DNA from: Bacteroidales bacterium M7
GTDB lineage: Bacteria; Bacteroidota; Bacteroidia; Bacteroidales; Muribaculaceae
Reading direction: 5' to 3'
Length of the DNA stretch: 49,961 nt
Assembly (NCBI GenBank): GCA_001689515.1
Contig: LUJR01000019.1
Location: 1 to 49,961 of the forward strand
Under the pieces are notes generated by a model. It saw nothing but the letters and a program-made list of their open reading frames with translations, was not told the DNA's origin and did no database searches. Position 1 is the stretch's first letter, and the number at the start of each line of letters is the position of its first letter. The position numbers were made by a program, and so were the translations under genes. Of the stretch, positions 7,357-15,044 are shown in pieces.

Positions 7357-8694
7357 ATGAATCTTAAAGCGGCAATCATACCTGCCTTAGCCGCCTCACT
7401 CGCTCTGGCAGCCTGTGACGACGACAACAACACCATCGGTTCCTCTCTCATAGAGGATCAGGTGGAAGTGGTCAACTACACGGCGTCTGCGCCGACAGGT
7501 ATCTCGGTCAGAGACGCATCCATACAGTCACGCACCATCATGCAGCTGCTCGGCAGGCTATCTGCCGATGACTACGGACGCTTAGAGTCGGAGATTTACA
7601 CCCAGTACATGCCGGCAGTCGGCATCGACGAGAAATACAAGGGCAAACAGCCCGACTCGACAGTGCTCCAGCTTGCCATGTACAGCACTGCCATGACAGG
7701 CGACTCTCTTGTGCCTATGGGAGTGACAATCCACAAGCTCAACGGACCTCTACCCTCCCCTCTTTTCAGCGACCAGGACCTGTCGCAGTACGTTGACCCC
7801 ACACCACTGACCTCGGCTGTCACAGTGCCGTCAGCCATCGGACTCAACAGCGACTCGCTGCTCAATCTGCCGGTGCGCTATCTACGTGTAAAGCTCCCCG
7901 ACAGCTATGGCAAGAGCCTTGCCGATGACTATGTGAACAACCCCGGTCTGTTCAGCAACCTGAAATCATTCATCCAGAAGTATCCCGGCTTCTACATCAC
8001 CACCACTTTCGGCAGCGGACGCGTGATGCGCTTTCAGGCTAACAGTATCCTGCTCTATTACGGCGAGGAAACGTTCATGCCCATGGCTGTATCGCCCGAA
8101 GTGCTCAACGACAGCAAGATGTCATATACCCCATCGACAGCCATCTCCAAGCTCGCTGATGACGGGAAGGCAATCCTCGTAGGTCCTGTAGGTTACAACA
8201 TCGAGATGACATATCCGGGCGCGGAATTAGTGGACCACTACCGCGCAAATACCAGCTCTCTGGCTGTGATAAACGCCGTCAAGATGTCAATCCCGGCAGC
8301 CGCTATCGACAATCAGCTCGGCATACGCCCTCCGGGTTACCTGCTGATGGTGCTCAAAAGCAAAAAGGATGAGTTTTTCAGCAAAAACGCCATACCTGAC
8401 AACGAAACTTCATTCTACGCCGCATTCGGCTCCTCCACCAACACCTACGAATTCTCAGACATGAGAGGTTACATCCGCTACCTCCTTGCCAAGGATGAGA
8501 TAAAGCCAGAGGACATGGAGTTTGTGCTGATGCCCGTGAATGTCACCACCGAAGATGTGCAGGACTATTACTACGGCACCACCTCGTATATCACCGACGT
8601 TTCGCCCTATGTAGGCGAGCCACGCATGGCGCAACTTGACCTTGCCAATGCAAAAATTACGATGACATATAGCAAACAATCGCTGAATAATTAG
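7357..8694 (+). CDS. DUF4270 family lipoprotein, outer membrane
   Basis: 445 residues. The signal peptide ends in the lipobox LALAAC (Cys20). The following DDDNN is acidic, as in the lipoprotein export signal that sends Bacteroidetes lipoproteins to the cell surface. The remainder is beta-rich with the features of DUF4270 (IGSSLIEDQVEVV near the N-terminus, SILLYYG, and a C-terminal TMTYSK). It follows the starch-synthase-like gene by 14 bases in the same direction, so the two are likely co-transcribed. Function unknown. Confidence 0.85.
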   Translation: MNLKAAIIPALAASLALAACDDDNNTIGSSLIEDQVEVVNYTASAPTGISVRDASIQSRTIMQLLGRLSADDYGRLESEIYTQYMPAVGIDEKYKGKQPDSTVLQLAMYSTAMTGDSLVPMGVTIHKLNGPLPSPLFSDQDLSQYVDPTPLTSAVTVPSAIGLNSDSLLNLPVRYLRVKLPDSYGKSLADDYVNNPGLFSNLKSFIQKYPGFYITTTFGSGRVMRFQANSILLYYGEETFMPMAVSPEVLNDSKMSYTPSTAISKLADDGKAILVGPVGYNIEMTYPGAELVDHYRANTSSLAVINAVKMSIPAAAIDNQLGIRPPGYLLMVLKSKKDEFFSKNAIPDNETSFYAAFGSSTNTYEFSDMRGYIRYLLAKDEIKPEDMEFVLMPVNVTTEDVQDYYYGTTSYITDVSPYVGEPRMAQLDLANAKITMTYSKQSLNN

Positions 8695-8713
8695 TACCTT
8701 TGCACCACATCAA

Positions 8714-8786
8714 GCCGCAATAGCTCAGTTGGTAGAGCATTTCATTCGTAACGAAAAGGTCGTCAGTTCGAGCCTGACTTGCGGCT
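8714..8786 (+). tRNA. tRNA-Thr (anticodon CGT)
   Basis: 73-base cloverleaf: acceptor GCCGCAA/TTGCGGC, D-stem GCTC/GAGC, anticodon loop TTCGTAA, T-loop GTTCGAGCC. CCA is not encoded. The anticodon stem closes with an A-C mismatch (TTTCA/CGAAA). It lies 185 bp upstream of the prophage integrase, so its 3' half is the likely attachment site (attL side). Confidence 0.93.
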
Positions 8787-8799
8787 CAAAAGCTAAAAT

Positions 8800-8839
8800 A
8801 AAGAAATTCAGTCAGTTAGCAAATTGGCTGAGTTTCTTT
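8800..8839 (+). terminator. Terminator after tRNA-Thr
   Basis: AAAGAAATTCAG (8800-8811) pairs with CTGAGTTTCTTT (8828-8839), 12 bp with one GU, and the loop can pair further. A T-rich stretch (gttttgtt) follows. It probably ends the tRNA transcript and shields the integrase. Confidence 0.7.
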
Positions 8840-8844
8840 GTTTT

Positions 8845-8936
8845 GTTAAAACTGGTTAAAATTGCGGTAAAATAGCGGCCATGTCAAAAAATGTCCTCAC
8901 TTTTGAAGAGAAATCTTTTGACGCTCTTTTGACGCT
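8845..8936. repeat. Short direct repeats upstream of the integrase (candidate arm sites)
   Basis: CTTTTGACGCT occurs twice head to tail (8915-8925, 8926-8936). ATGTC occurs at 8881 and 8891. A degenerate run GTTAAAACTG / GTTAAAATTG / GGTAAAATAG lies at about 8845-8875. Clusters of short direct repeats beside an integrase usually are arm-type binding sites; that role is inferred. Confidence 0.55.
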
Positions 8937-8970
8937 AATGAATTTAATAGGTCTTAACATTAGGTAGATT

Positions 8971-10206
8971 ATGGCTACAATCTCACTTTGTATCGTCACT
9001 TCCCGTCCCAAGCAAGACGGAACATTTGCCATTCGATTTAAAATCACCAATGGAACAAGTGTAACCTATATCGCTACTCAATACTCCGTCGAAAAAAAGC
9101 AATGGAACGGCGGCCAGGTAGTGCGGCATCCGCAAGCTGCAATGATTAACGCCAAGTTATCGCAGATGCTGTGTGCCTATCAAACAAAGCTCGATGAACT
9201 TGACCCGCCTAAAAACATGCCAGCATCCAAGATAAGAGAGTGGTTTGAAAGCGACGCCACGCCCGACAAAGAAAGTTTCACGACACTTGCAGAAAAATAT
9301 ATAGCCCGACTTAAAGAAAACAATCAGAAGTCCTATGCTCAAAACATGGGATATACCGTAAAGGCCATATTTGACTGTTTCGGCGACAACGTGCGGTTGA
9401 AAGATTTCTCGTATATCGCTCTTGAATTGTTTGAAAACCACCTACGAAAAAAAGGGCAGTCTGACACTACAATCAACATCCGCATGACACATCTTAAGGC
9501 GTTGTTGAATCACGCCGTAAAGACGGGCGCGGTTGAATATAAAATACCGCCATTCGCGAACTACCGTATGCCGATGAAGAACATTCGCGAGATTTGGATA
9601 AGCAAAGACGAGTTGGGAAAGTTGCGTGAAGCGGAATTTAAAGGCGTGTCAGAGCGTCGGCATACCATCGCGAGGGATTTGTTCATGCTCTCGTTCTACT
9701 TCGCCGGAATCAACCTTACCGACCTTATGGATGCGAAGCTGGACGGTGATACCATCAACTTTGTGCGCAAAAAGACGGCGGCAAAAAAGACGGGCGAGAA
9801 AGGCGTTTCCTTGACGATACAGCCCGAAGCACGAGTAATCATCGACAAATACATCACCAGAGATGGGAGGCTTGAATTCGGCTACAATTACAGCCAATAT
9901 GAGCAGTTCCGCTCTTTTGTGACCAAAGGGCTGAATAAAATCGGCGAAGATTTGGGCTTTGAGAAAAAGCTGATGTTTTACTCCGCCCGAAAAACTTTCG
10001 TGCAGTTCGGTCAGCAGCTTGGGATACCGCTTTACGTTCTTGAATATGCCATAGGACAAAGTATCAAGGATGCAAACTCTCGGCCGATATTCAACTACAT
10101 GAAAGTAATGCGCTTTCAGGCTGATTTGGCAATCCGCAAGATTATAGACTTCTCGCTTAACGAGACACCCGACGATGATATGCCGATACCGGAGTGGGCG
10201 AAATGA
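8971..10206 (+). CDS. int: Prophage tyrosine integrase, divergent catalytic residues
   Basis: 411 residues: N-terminal arm-binding domain (1-90), SAM-like domain (about 100-200: FTTLAEKYIARLKENNQKSY) and catalytic domain. Usual catalytic positions: box-I Arg is replaced in SFYFAGINLTDL (Ala245 at the expected site); the lysine hairpin is VRKKTAAKKT; the HxxR box reads YSARKT (Arg340 kept, His replaced by Tyr); the second His is Gln363 (AIGQS); the nucleophile is probably Tyr376 (FNYMKV). It lies next to tRNA-Thr facing into the prophage and presumably integrates it there. A subgroup of Bacteroidetes integrases may share these changes. Confidence 0.88.
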   Translation: MATISLCIVTSRPKQDGTFAIRFKITNGTSVTYIATQYSVEKKQWNGGQVVRHPQAAMINAKLSQMLCAYQTKLDELDPPKNMPASKIREWFESDATPDKESFTTLAEKYIARLKENNQKSYAQNMGYTVKAIFDCFGDNVRLKDFSYIALELFENHLRKKGQSDTTINIRMTHLKALLNHAVKTGAVEYKIPPFANYRMPMKNIREIWISKDELGKLREAEFKGVSERRHTIARDLFMLSFYFAGINLTDLMDAKLDGDTINFVRKKTAAKKTGEKGVSLTIQPEARVIIDKYITRDGRLEFGYNYSQYEQFRSFVTKGLNKIGEDLGFEKKLMFYSARKTFVQFGQQLGIPLYVLEYAIGQSIKDANSRPIFNYMKVMRFQADLAIRKIIDFSLNETPDDDMPIPEWAK

Positions 10207-10210
10207 AGCA

Positions 10211-10462
10211 CTAATCCGATGACTGTTTCCTGCGCCCACGCTTGGGGATGATGGGCGTTTGCTCTTTTCTGCCCTCCTCGTAACCATCAATCCATGCTAT
10301 AAGCATAGCAGGTTCCATATATCGGCATACGGGAAAGCTGCGCCCGTCTACCTCTTTTAGCAGTTGGTATTCATGCGCGTGGTACCCAACTCCTCTATAC
10401 ACAGTCATGCCGTAGATTTCGGCGAATGCCTTTATTGATGAAAGTTGGTCCAAAGACATCAT
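10211..10462 (-). CDS. Hypothetical protein (83 aa)
   Basis: Not recognised. A small soluble protein (LDQLSSIKAFAEIYGMTVYR at the start, basic tail RGRRKQSSD). It is the last gene of the minus-strand block, converging on the integrase with 4 bases between them, and lies 18 bases beyond the serine recombinase stop. Translation could start at either of two adjacent Mets. Confidence 0.6.
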   Translation of the reverse strand: MMSLDQLSSIKAFAEIYGMTVYRGVGYHAHEYQLLKEVDGRSFPVCRYMEPAMLIAWIDGYEEGRKEQTPIIPKRGRRKQSSD

Positions 10463-10480
10463 CTGTACGGGATTTATTCG

Positions 10481-11275
10481 TTAAATAGCAATCGGGTTCA
10501 TCTCACGGCACCAACGCGACACGGTGCCTTTTTGAGGCTTGCAGCCGGAGGGCGTGGCGTAGGGGTTTATGCTCCCTTCTGCTGTTGCAAACTCGTCGTA
10601 CATCTTGCCAAGTTCCTCGGTTATCTGGACTATGCCCCACCCCTCTTTGCGTTTGCGGCGGACAAATCGGACGGCCTGCGACTTCTCGCGCCAACGTATT
10701 GCCGCGTCGGTTTTGGCTGCCGCTGCGGCCTCAAGGCCCGACAGGTCATAAGGTTCGCCCTCGACGCGCTTGGGACGGCCAAATTTGGTACATATATTGC
10801 CCGACTTGCTGATGAAGCTGCCCTGCTCTTCCAATAGCTTTTTACGTGCATCCAGGCCCATTTGTGTACGCTGGCGTATGTTCTGCACTTCAATCTCTGC
10901 GGCGAGCGAGAGGGCAAATAAAAGTGCCTTTCCGCCTATGCTTTCGTTCTCTATCGTGCTGCCGTCTTTGCACTGCACGATTGTAACACCTTTCTCGCAC
11001 GATTCGGTGACGATGGCGAACAAATCTGACATGTTACGGCCAAGTCGGGATAGCTCGGAGATATAGATTATATCGTCCTGCTTGCATTTGGCGAGAAGCC
11101 CGGCAAGTTTGCGCTCGGTATGCCGTACCGTGCCGGATATTTTCTCGACCACAGTTTTTGCTATGTCCTTGTCGGGGTTGACGCCGTGTTGCGTAAGATA
11201 GGTGTTTACGCAGTTCTGCTGTTGCATAAAGTCCTGCTCAATGGTGCTGCACCTCGCGTATATGTATCGTGCCAT
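10481..11275 (-). CDS. Serine recombinase (resolvase/invertase family)
   Basis: 264 residues. The N-terminal catalytic domain has YARCSTIEQ with the nucleophile Ser10, and ISELSRLGRNMSDLF (72-86) carrying the conserved active-site arginines. GGKALLFALSLAAEIEVQNI is the start of the long dimer helix E. The C-terminal part (about 170-264) is basic and probably binds DNA (KRKEGWGIVQITEELG). Longer than simple resolvases (about 185) but much shorter than large serine integrases. It could resolve dimers, invert a segment, or act in excision. A second recombinase beside a tyrosine integrase is notable. Confidence 0.88.
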   Translation of the reverse strand: MARYIYARCSTIEQDFMQQQNCVNTYLTQHGVNPDKDIAKTVVEKISGTVRHTERKLAGLLAKCKQDDIIYISELSRLGRNMSDLFAIVTESCEKGVTIVQCKDGSTIENESIGGKALLFALSLAAEIEVQNIRQRTQMGLDARKKLLEEQGSFISKSGNICTKFGRPKRVEGEPYDLSGLEAAAAAKTDAAIRWREKSQAVRFVRRKRKEGWGIVQITEELGKMYDEFATAEGSINPYATPSGCKPQKGTVSRWCREMNPIAI

Positions 11276-11350
11276 AATCTTTTATTTGCTAAATTACTGA
11301 ATAGTTTTGAAATTCGTTGAGGTCTGCCAATGGAGAGAGTTCGGTCGGGG

Positions 11351-12205
11351 CTACCAATAAGCTGCTTCTGCCGTGGAACATTCATGTGGAACACTCATTG
11401 CGTCAAGTGTTGCGCTTGCATTGTCGAGCATCACATATCCTCCCGCTCCCAATCCTGAGCGTCGAGAACGTTGTGTGCCGCCAATGCCCCGATTTTGCGG
11501 TTTTCGTGCCGCTTCTCGCGGTTTGGGTGTGTCGGTGGCACAATCTACCGTCTGCGGAGTTTCGGGCGATTGTGGAGGCTCTATTGGAGTTGTCGGGCAA
11601 TGTACTGTCAAGGTCTGATATTTCAATTTCATCCCCATCCGTTTAGTGCCGTAATTCTGCGCACCTTTGAGCGTCTTAAACCGTCTGTGTTCGGTATAAT
11701 TCGGACTGTCGGAGTTTATCTGCCACAAGCATCCGCACACATACTTTTCATCGGTCGGGTCGAAGTGTATCATACACAATACGCCCGAATGCGCGTCAAA
11801 GTCGGTGTTTTCGATGCTCCAGCCTCGCTCAAAAGCATAGTCCGCATAATTCGGACATTCGTAATGCGGCATTTCTTTTGTTTCTGCCGCTTTCTCTCCC
11901 TCTGCCGATATATTTACCGTCTCGGCGGTTTCCGTGGAAATTTGGGGTGTTTCTGTGGGTTGTGCGGGCTGTGTCGGTTCGCTCTGCCAATTAGGTAAAT
12001 CGTTTTTGGTTAACTTTTCGTAGAGTGCTAATTCGCGCTCCAGTCGTGCCGCCTCGCGTTTTGAGGGTCGGCAGCACATAAGTTGCCCCTCTATTGCACA
12101 GCGTAAACGCCACGCGGTTTTTGTCTCGGCCTCGCGCTCTATGTGTGTGAGGATGTTTTTCTTCATCGCCTCTATTTCGGCGGTCTTGAATCTGTAGTTT
12201 GCCAT
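11351..12205 (-). CDS. Hypothetical protein with low-complexity linkers (284 aa)
   Basis: Not recognised. Residues 1-75 are helical and charged (MANYRFKTAEIEAMKKNILT). Residues 75-120 form a Thr/Pro/Glu linker. Residues 120-205 form a compact domain (NYADYAFERGWSIENTDFDA, VCGCLWQINSDSPNYTEHRR). The tail is rich in Pro, Gly and Arg (GGTQRSRRSGLGAGGY). It sits upstream of the serine recombinase in the minus-strand block. Role unknown; a DNA-associated function is only a guess. Confidence 0.7.
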   Translation of the reverse strand: MANYRFKTAEIEAMKKNILTHIEREAETKTAWRLRCAIEGQLMCCRPSKREAARLERELALYEKLTKNDLPNWQSEPTQPAQPTETPQISTETAETVNISAEGEKAAETKEMPHYECPNYADYAFERGWSIENTDFDAHSGVLCMIHFDPTDEKYVCGCLWQINSDSPNYTEHRRFKTLKGAQNYGTKRMGMKLKYQTLTVHCPTTPIEPPQSPETPQTVDCATDTPKPREAARKPQNRGIGGTQRSRRSGLGAGGYVMLDNASATLDAMSVPHECSTAEAAYW

Positions 12206-12300
12206 ATTCGTATGATTTTATTTGTTGTTGATAGTTCCCGGCGAAAGTCGCGGGCTTTCAGAGGCCGTTAGCCTGAGCCGGTATGGGTTGATTACTTGTT

Positions 12301-12375
12301 TTACTTTACATTCGATCCGTCGCGTAATGCAGGGCCGAGCCATGCGATAGCGCATATTAGGGCTATTAGTATCAT
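12301..12375 (-). CDS. Tiny hydrophobic peptide (24 aa)
   Basis: Reads MILIALICAIAWLGPALRDG plus SNVK, a single membrane-spanning helix with a charged tail. It fits the gap between its neighbours on the same strand. Similar very short membrane peptides occur at 13887-14006 and 19132-19284. Real expression is not shown by sequence alone. Confidence 0.4.
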   Translation of the reverse strand: MILIALICAIAWLGPALRDGSNVK

Positions 12376-12394
12376 GTTTGTATCTGTTTAGGGG

Positions 12395-12676
12395 TTAGAC
12401 TTGTTTTGCGTAGACTGAGGCGGGGACGGGGGTGTTATAAACGGTTTGCCATTGCTCCATTGTGCAATCATCATACAGTCCAAAGTATTTAGCCATGTTG
12501 TCTAAATAACGCTCTGCAATCGCCATCACTCGCTTCTCGTTTGCTTCATAATGCTTGTATTTCTCGCTTGCCTGTTCATCTTCTGGCACGGGGATTGGAA
12601 GGCCGGTGCGGAAGAATAAACTCCAGCCAATGCGGCTAAATTGGTCGTCTATCTGTTTCGGTGTCTTTGTTTTCAT
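12395..12676 (-). CDS. Hypothetical protein (93 aa)
   Basis: Not recognised. Acidic, helical (KQIDDQFSRIGWSLFFRTGL; EQASEKYKHYEANEKRVMAI). Codon use fits its neighbours and it sits in the run of small minus-strand genes. Confidence 0.6.
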   Translation of the reverse strand: MKTKTPKQIDDQFSRIGWSLFFRTGLPIPVPEDEQASEKYKHYEANEKRVMAIAERYLDNMAKYFGLYDDCTMEQWQTVYNTPVPASVYAKQV

Positions 12677-12740
12677 TGTCGTTATTCTTTATGCCCTGCC
12701 AATAGGGCGGTTTTACTTGTTTCTTTTGTTTCTCCCGCCG

Positions 12741-12989
12741 TCAGGCTGCTATATACTTAGCCATGTCCGCTATTTGGTCGGCGGGTGTCTCACAACGGTC
12801 AATCGTGTTTAGATCGTTGGCTAACTCGGCATCGTAGATAACCGTTGCATATTCATCGTAACGCTCGGCGGCTTTCTCGGCAGCTTCAAGCGACTTGTGC
12901 CAGCTTATAGGCGTGAGCGGTGCGCCTAATCTTTTGGGGCTTATCCATAATTCGTAATAGCCCGCGTAGAGGTAGTATCTTGTTTTCAT
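12741..12989 (-). CDS. Hypothetical protein (82 aa)
   Basis: Start chosen at MKTRYYLYAGYYELWISPKR rather than an upstream in-frame Met, because the upstream 53 residues are low-complexity and neighbouring genes have the same MKT-type starts. The centre (HKSLEAAEKAAERYDEYATV) looks like a small alpha/beta domain. Function unknown. Confidence 0.6.
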   Translation of the reverse strand: MKTRYYLYAGYYELWISPKRLGAPLTPISWHKSLEAAEKAAERYDEYATVIYDAELANDLNTIDRCETPADQIADMAKYIAA

Positions 12990-13154
12990 GTCCGTATGGC
13001 GTTTTTGGTTGTTTTCTTGACTTCTCCCGCCGTTTCTCCCCTTGTCGGTATGTTTGACCGTCTGAGGGTTGAAACGCGGAATTTGGGGAGGTTTAGGCGG
13101 TCGTGTGTGCCATTGTGTCAAACGCATGGCGCCCGCAAAATCCGTCAACCCATA

Positions 13155-13325
13155 TTAATAGGTCGGCTTGTAATAGCTGCTGATAGTGGCTATTGTTCTG
13201 TCCTTGTTGTCTGTCTTGACAACGGCAAAGGTTTTACCCGTAATCATGTCGGGGCGCAGTCCGTATTCCGGCATTTGGTTGTTCATAAACTCAACCACTT
13301 TGCGCATTGCTTCTTTCTGTGTCAT
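13155..13325 (-). CDS. Small hypothetical protein (56 aa)
   Basis: MTQKEAMRKVVEFMNNQMPE, then TGKTFAVVKTDNKDRTIATI and an aromatic tail ISSYYKPTY. Coherent length and composition; it fills the gap between flanking genes on the same strand. Not recognised. Confidence 0.55.
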   Translation of the reverse strand: MTQKEAMRKVVEFMNNQMPEYGLRPDMITGKTFAVVKTDNKDRTIATISSYYKPTY

Positions 13326-13408
13326 ATTCTTTTGCTTTTATTTATTATTAGCTCCCGGCGGTCGATTTGGTCGCAGCGGTCAGGAACACCGCGCCGCCGG
13401 GTGTGGGG

Positions 13409-13600
13409 TTAGTGTGCTTGTGCGTATATCTCCGGGGCTGCTGTTACATTGTAGATATACGAGCCACAACGCACTAATAAAGCGTTTGAACCATAATAAA
13501 GCCGCTTCATCCCTGCAATGCTGCCGGACTTGTGGAAGTTCGGAAACTGCGACAAATTAACGCGGTTGCCCTGTTCGATTGTCATGTGTTTTGTTTTCAT
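13409..13600 (-). CDS. Small hypothetical protein (63 aa)
   Basis: Not recognised. Starts MKTKHMTIEQGNRVNLSQFP and ends with IYNVTAAPEIYAQAH. Resembles the protein at 13613-13864 in its short central phrase (YNV following a conserved small/aromatic stretch), suggesting the two may be related. Confidence 0.5.
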   Translation of the reverse strand: MKTKHMTIEQGNRVNLSQFPNFHKSGSIAGMKRLYYGSNALLVRCGSYIYNVTAAPEIYAQAH

Positions 13601-13612
13601 CTTTCCTACTGT

Positions 13613-13864
13613 TTAAGCGTTGACAAATTCCACGTTTAACCCAAATTGCGCGAAATGGATGCAAATGGCATCGCCTATAAACTCCACGGCATCGGGAAAG
13701 GTTGAGTTATTGCACACCGCGCCGCCTGCATGGTTGACACGCCCGGCGTAACGTCCTACGTTGTATAAATCCGTTCCAACGTGGGCTATACATGTTCCGT
13801 TAATGCTGAATGTTGTAACGTTGCCACTGGCATTTGTGCGGGTGTTTATTCTGATTGTCTGCAT
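13613..13864 (-). CDS. Small hypothetical protein (83 aa)
   Basis: Start chosen at MQTIRINTRTNASGNVTTFS; the upstream in-frame Met would overlap the membrane peptide gene. Beta-rich, with ISIN-type strands and DLYNVGRYAGRVNHAGGAVC. Function unknown. Confidence 0.55.
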   Translation of the reverse strand: MQTIRINTRTNASGNVTTFSINGTCIAHVGTDLYNVGRYAGRVNHAGGAVCNNSTFPDAVEFIGDAICIHFAQFGLNVEFVNA

Positions 13865-13886
13865 ATCTTTGTAGTGTTTATTGGTT

Positions 13887-14006
13887 TTACATTCTGATTC
13901 CGGCATAGTAGCACATCCACATAAATTCAATTACGATGTACCAGAAGAGAAGCCCGGCGGCAAGCATGCCGACAATCGCCGCCGTGGCTTTTAGGGTGTG
14001 TTTCAT
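13887..14006 (-). CDS. Small membrane peptide (39 aa)
   Basis: MKHTLKATAAIVGMLAAGLL followed by an aromatic stretch (FWYIVIEFMWM) and ending CYYAGIRM. One long hydrophobic helix with a basic N-terminus, so N-in membrane insertion is likely. Its ATG shares ATGA with the stop of the upstream gene, which supports translation. Confidence 0.55.
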   Translation of the reverse strand: MKHTLKATAAIVGMLAAGLLFWYIVIEFMWMCYYAGIRM

Positions 14007-14677
14007 GCGAAATATTTTGTCATATCGGACACTTTCCAGTAGTTAGGCTCATATACTCCGGCCTCTTTATCGTTATCTTCGACTTGTGCCATGGCTTCAC
14101 GCGCTCCGGCCTCGGTCGTATAGACATAGCCGTTTGCGGTTTCCTCCAGTTCGTCAGACCATACGGCGAACAACTTAACGCCGTTTAGTGCGAGACTGCG
14201 ACCGTAGTCCGTGCCGTGGGCGTCGGTGGGTATTGCAACGGCTAACGGGCTTTCATCAAGGCGGTGCGCCATTGCGTAATTGTATGCGTCGAAAGTCGTA
14301 TCGAAATCAAGCGGGCAAATTGCGGAAGTTGCAGTGTGTGACAGTTCCGAAAATTCGGGGGCGGTTGTTTCGGTGGCTGTTTCTTCTTTGAGGTAGCCAA
14401 AGCGGCGGCAGTCCTCAATATAACGGGCTATGCCATATTCGGCATCGGCGGCAGCTTCATAGGTAAACCACGCGGCGCGGGTGGCTATATTCTCCATATC
14501 TCCACGGCTAAACGCTTCAGCTTGTTTGCGGCCTATATATGCGTTAAGACGTTTCATTGCGGCGTAACGGTTTGCGGTTACTTCTTTGCCGTTAATGAAA
14601 TAGCGGCGGGCGTTGATTTCGTTTGCGTTCATGGTGGAATTAACACCGGTGTTAATCTTGTTTGCTGTTGTGTTCAT
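14003..14677 (-). CDS. Hypothetical protein heading the minus-strand block (up to 224 aa)
   Basis: Not recognised. Helical N-terminal half (RYAAMKRLNAYIGRKQAEAF; AAWFTYEAAADAEYGIARYI) and a mixed C-terminal half ending VSDMTKYFA. The first Met is at 14677. A start at the second Met (14632) would put an 18-bp palindrome (14639-14656) just upstream as an operator, which I find plausible. First gene after the control region, so a regulatory or replication role is possible but unsupported by a motif. Confidence 0.6.
   Translation of the reverse strand: MNTTANKINTGVNSTMNANEINARRYFINGKEVTANRYAAMKRLNAYIGRKQAEAFSRGDMENIATRAAWFTYEAAADAEYGIARYIEDCRRFGYLKEETATETTAPEFSELSHTATSAICPLDFDTTFDAYNYAMAHRLDESPLAVAIPTDAHGTDYGRSLALNGVKLFAVWSDELEETANGYVYTTEAGAREAMAQVEDNDKEAGVYEPNYWKVSDMTKYFA
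14639..14656. promoter_or_regulatory. 18-bp perfect palindrome (candidate operator)
   Basis: ATTAACACCGGTGTTAAT is a perfect 18-bp palindrome at the 5' end of the first gene of the minus-strand block. Size and symmetry suit a dimeric repressor. It is within coding sequence only if the upstream Met is used. Confidence 0.6.
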
Positions 14678-14683
14678 AATCTT

Positions 14684-14743
14684 GTAATTTAACTATTGTT
14701 GTAACTTAACTATTTATTACCTTTGCAGAGTAATTTAACTATT
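14684..14743. repeat. Three 14-bp direct repeats (operator- or iteron-like)
   Basis: GTAATTTAACTATT at 14684-14697, GTAACTTAACTATT at 14701-14714 (one mismatch) and GTAATTTAACTATT at 14730-14743. They flank the -7 element at 14718-14725, so a bound protein could block that promoter. Confidence 0.7.
14695..14725 (+). promoter_or_regulatory. Bacteroidetes promoter within the 14-bp repeats
   Basis: TTG at 14695-14697, 20 bp, TACCTTTG at 14718-14725. Transcription would start near 14731 and meet a strong hairpin terminator about 50 bases on, so it may make a very short RNA. Confidence 0.55.
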
Positions 14744-14783
14744 AACCGCCCTTCATCTGTGACAGACAAACGGGGCGGTTTTT
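14744..14783 (+). terminator. Intrinsic terminator
   Basis: AACCGCCC (14744-14751) pairs with GGGCGGTT (14773-14780), followed by TTT. An inner TCTG/CAGA stem extends the hairpin. Plus-strand orientation. Confidence 0.7.
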
Positions 14784-14793
14784 CGTTTGCCTG

Positions 14794-14824
14794 TTGCATC
14801 TTTGCAAAGTTTGTGCTATCTTTG
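14794..14824 (+). promoter_or_regulatory. Bacteroidetes promoter of the candidate RNA
   Basis: TTG at 14794-14796, 20 bp, TATCTTTG at 14817-14824; expected start near 14830, at the edge of a highly paired region. Confidence 0.65.
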
Positions 14825-14829
14825 CGAGT

Positions 14830-15044
14830 GATTTAAAACCCTTTTCGGGGGTCGCTATCCTTTGGTAGCATTTTTAAACCCCCGAAGGCATTAGCGGTTG
14901 ATTATGATTTTAAACCGCCATTTGCCTAACTTCCATGAGATTTCAAGCCTCATATATCAACGGGTTTTAAAGGTTATAGCCGTTTTATCGGTCGGCCTTT
15001 ACACCTTTTCGCCCTCATCGGTTGCAGCCTTTGAGGGCTTTTTT
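14830..15044 (+). ncRNA. Candidate structured non-coding RNA, about 215 nt
   Basis: It begins just after a good promoter and ends in a terminator. Long-range closing stem TTTAAAACCC (14832-14841) / GGGTTTTAAA (14962-14971), 10 perfect bp. Inside are a hairpin TTCGGGGGT/ACCCCCGAA (14844-14852 / 14878-14886) capped by GCTATC/GGTAGC; a hairpin GGCA..GCGGTT/AACCGC..TGCC (14887-14926); and ATGAG/CTCAT (14935-14953). This makes a multi-branched fold. The terminator is GCCCTC/GAGGGC plus six Ts (15011-15044). I do not recognise a known RNA family. Confidence 0.6.

Noticed and set aside
8714..8786. Complete pair of attachment sites
   Set aside because: Only the left junction at tRNA-Thr is present; the right end lies outside the window, so the core repeat cannot be shown.
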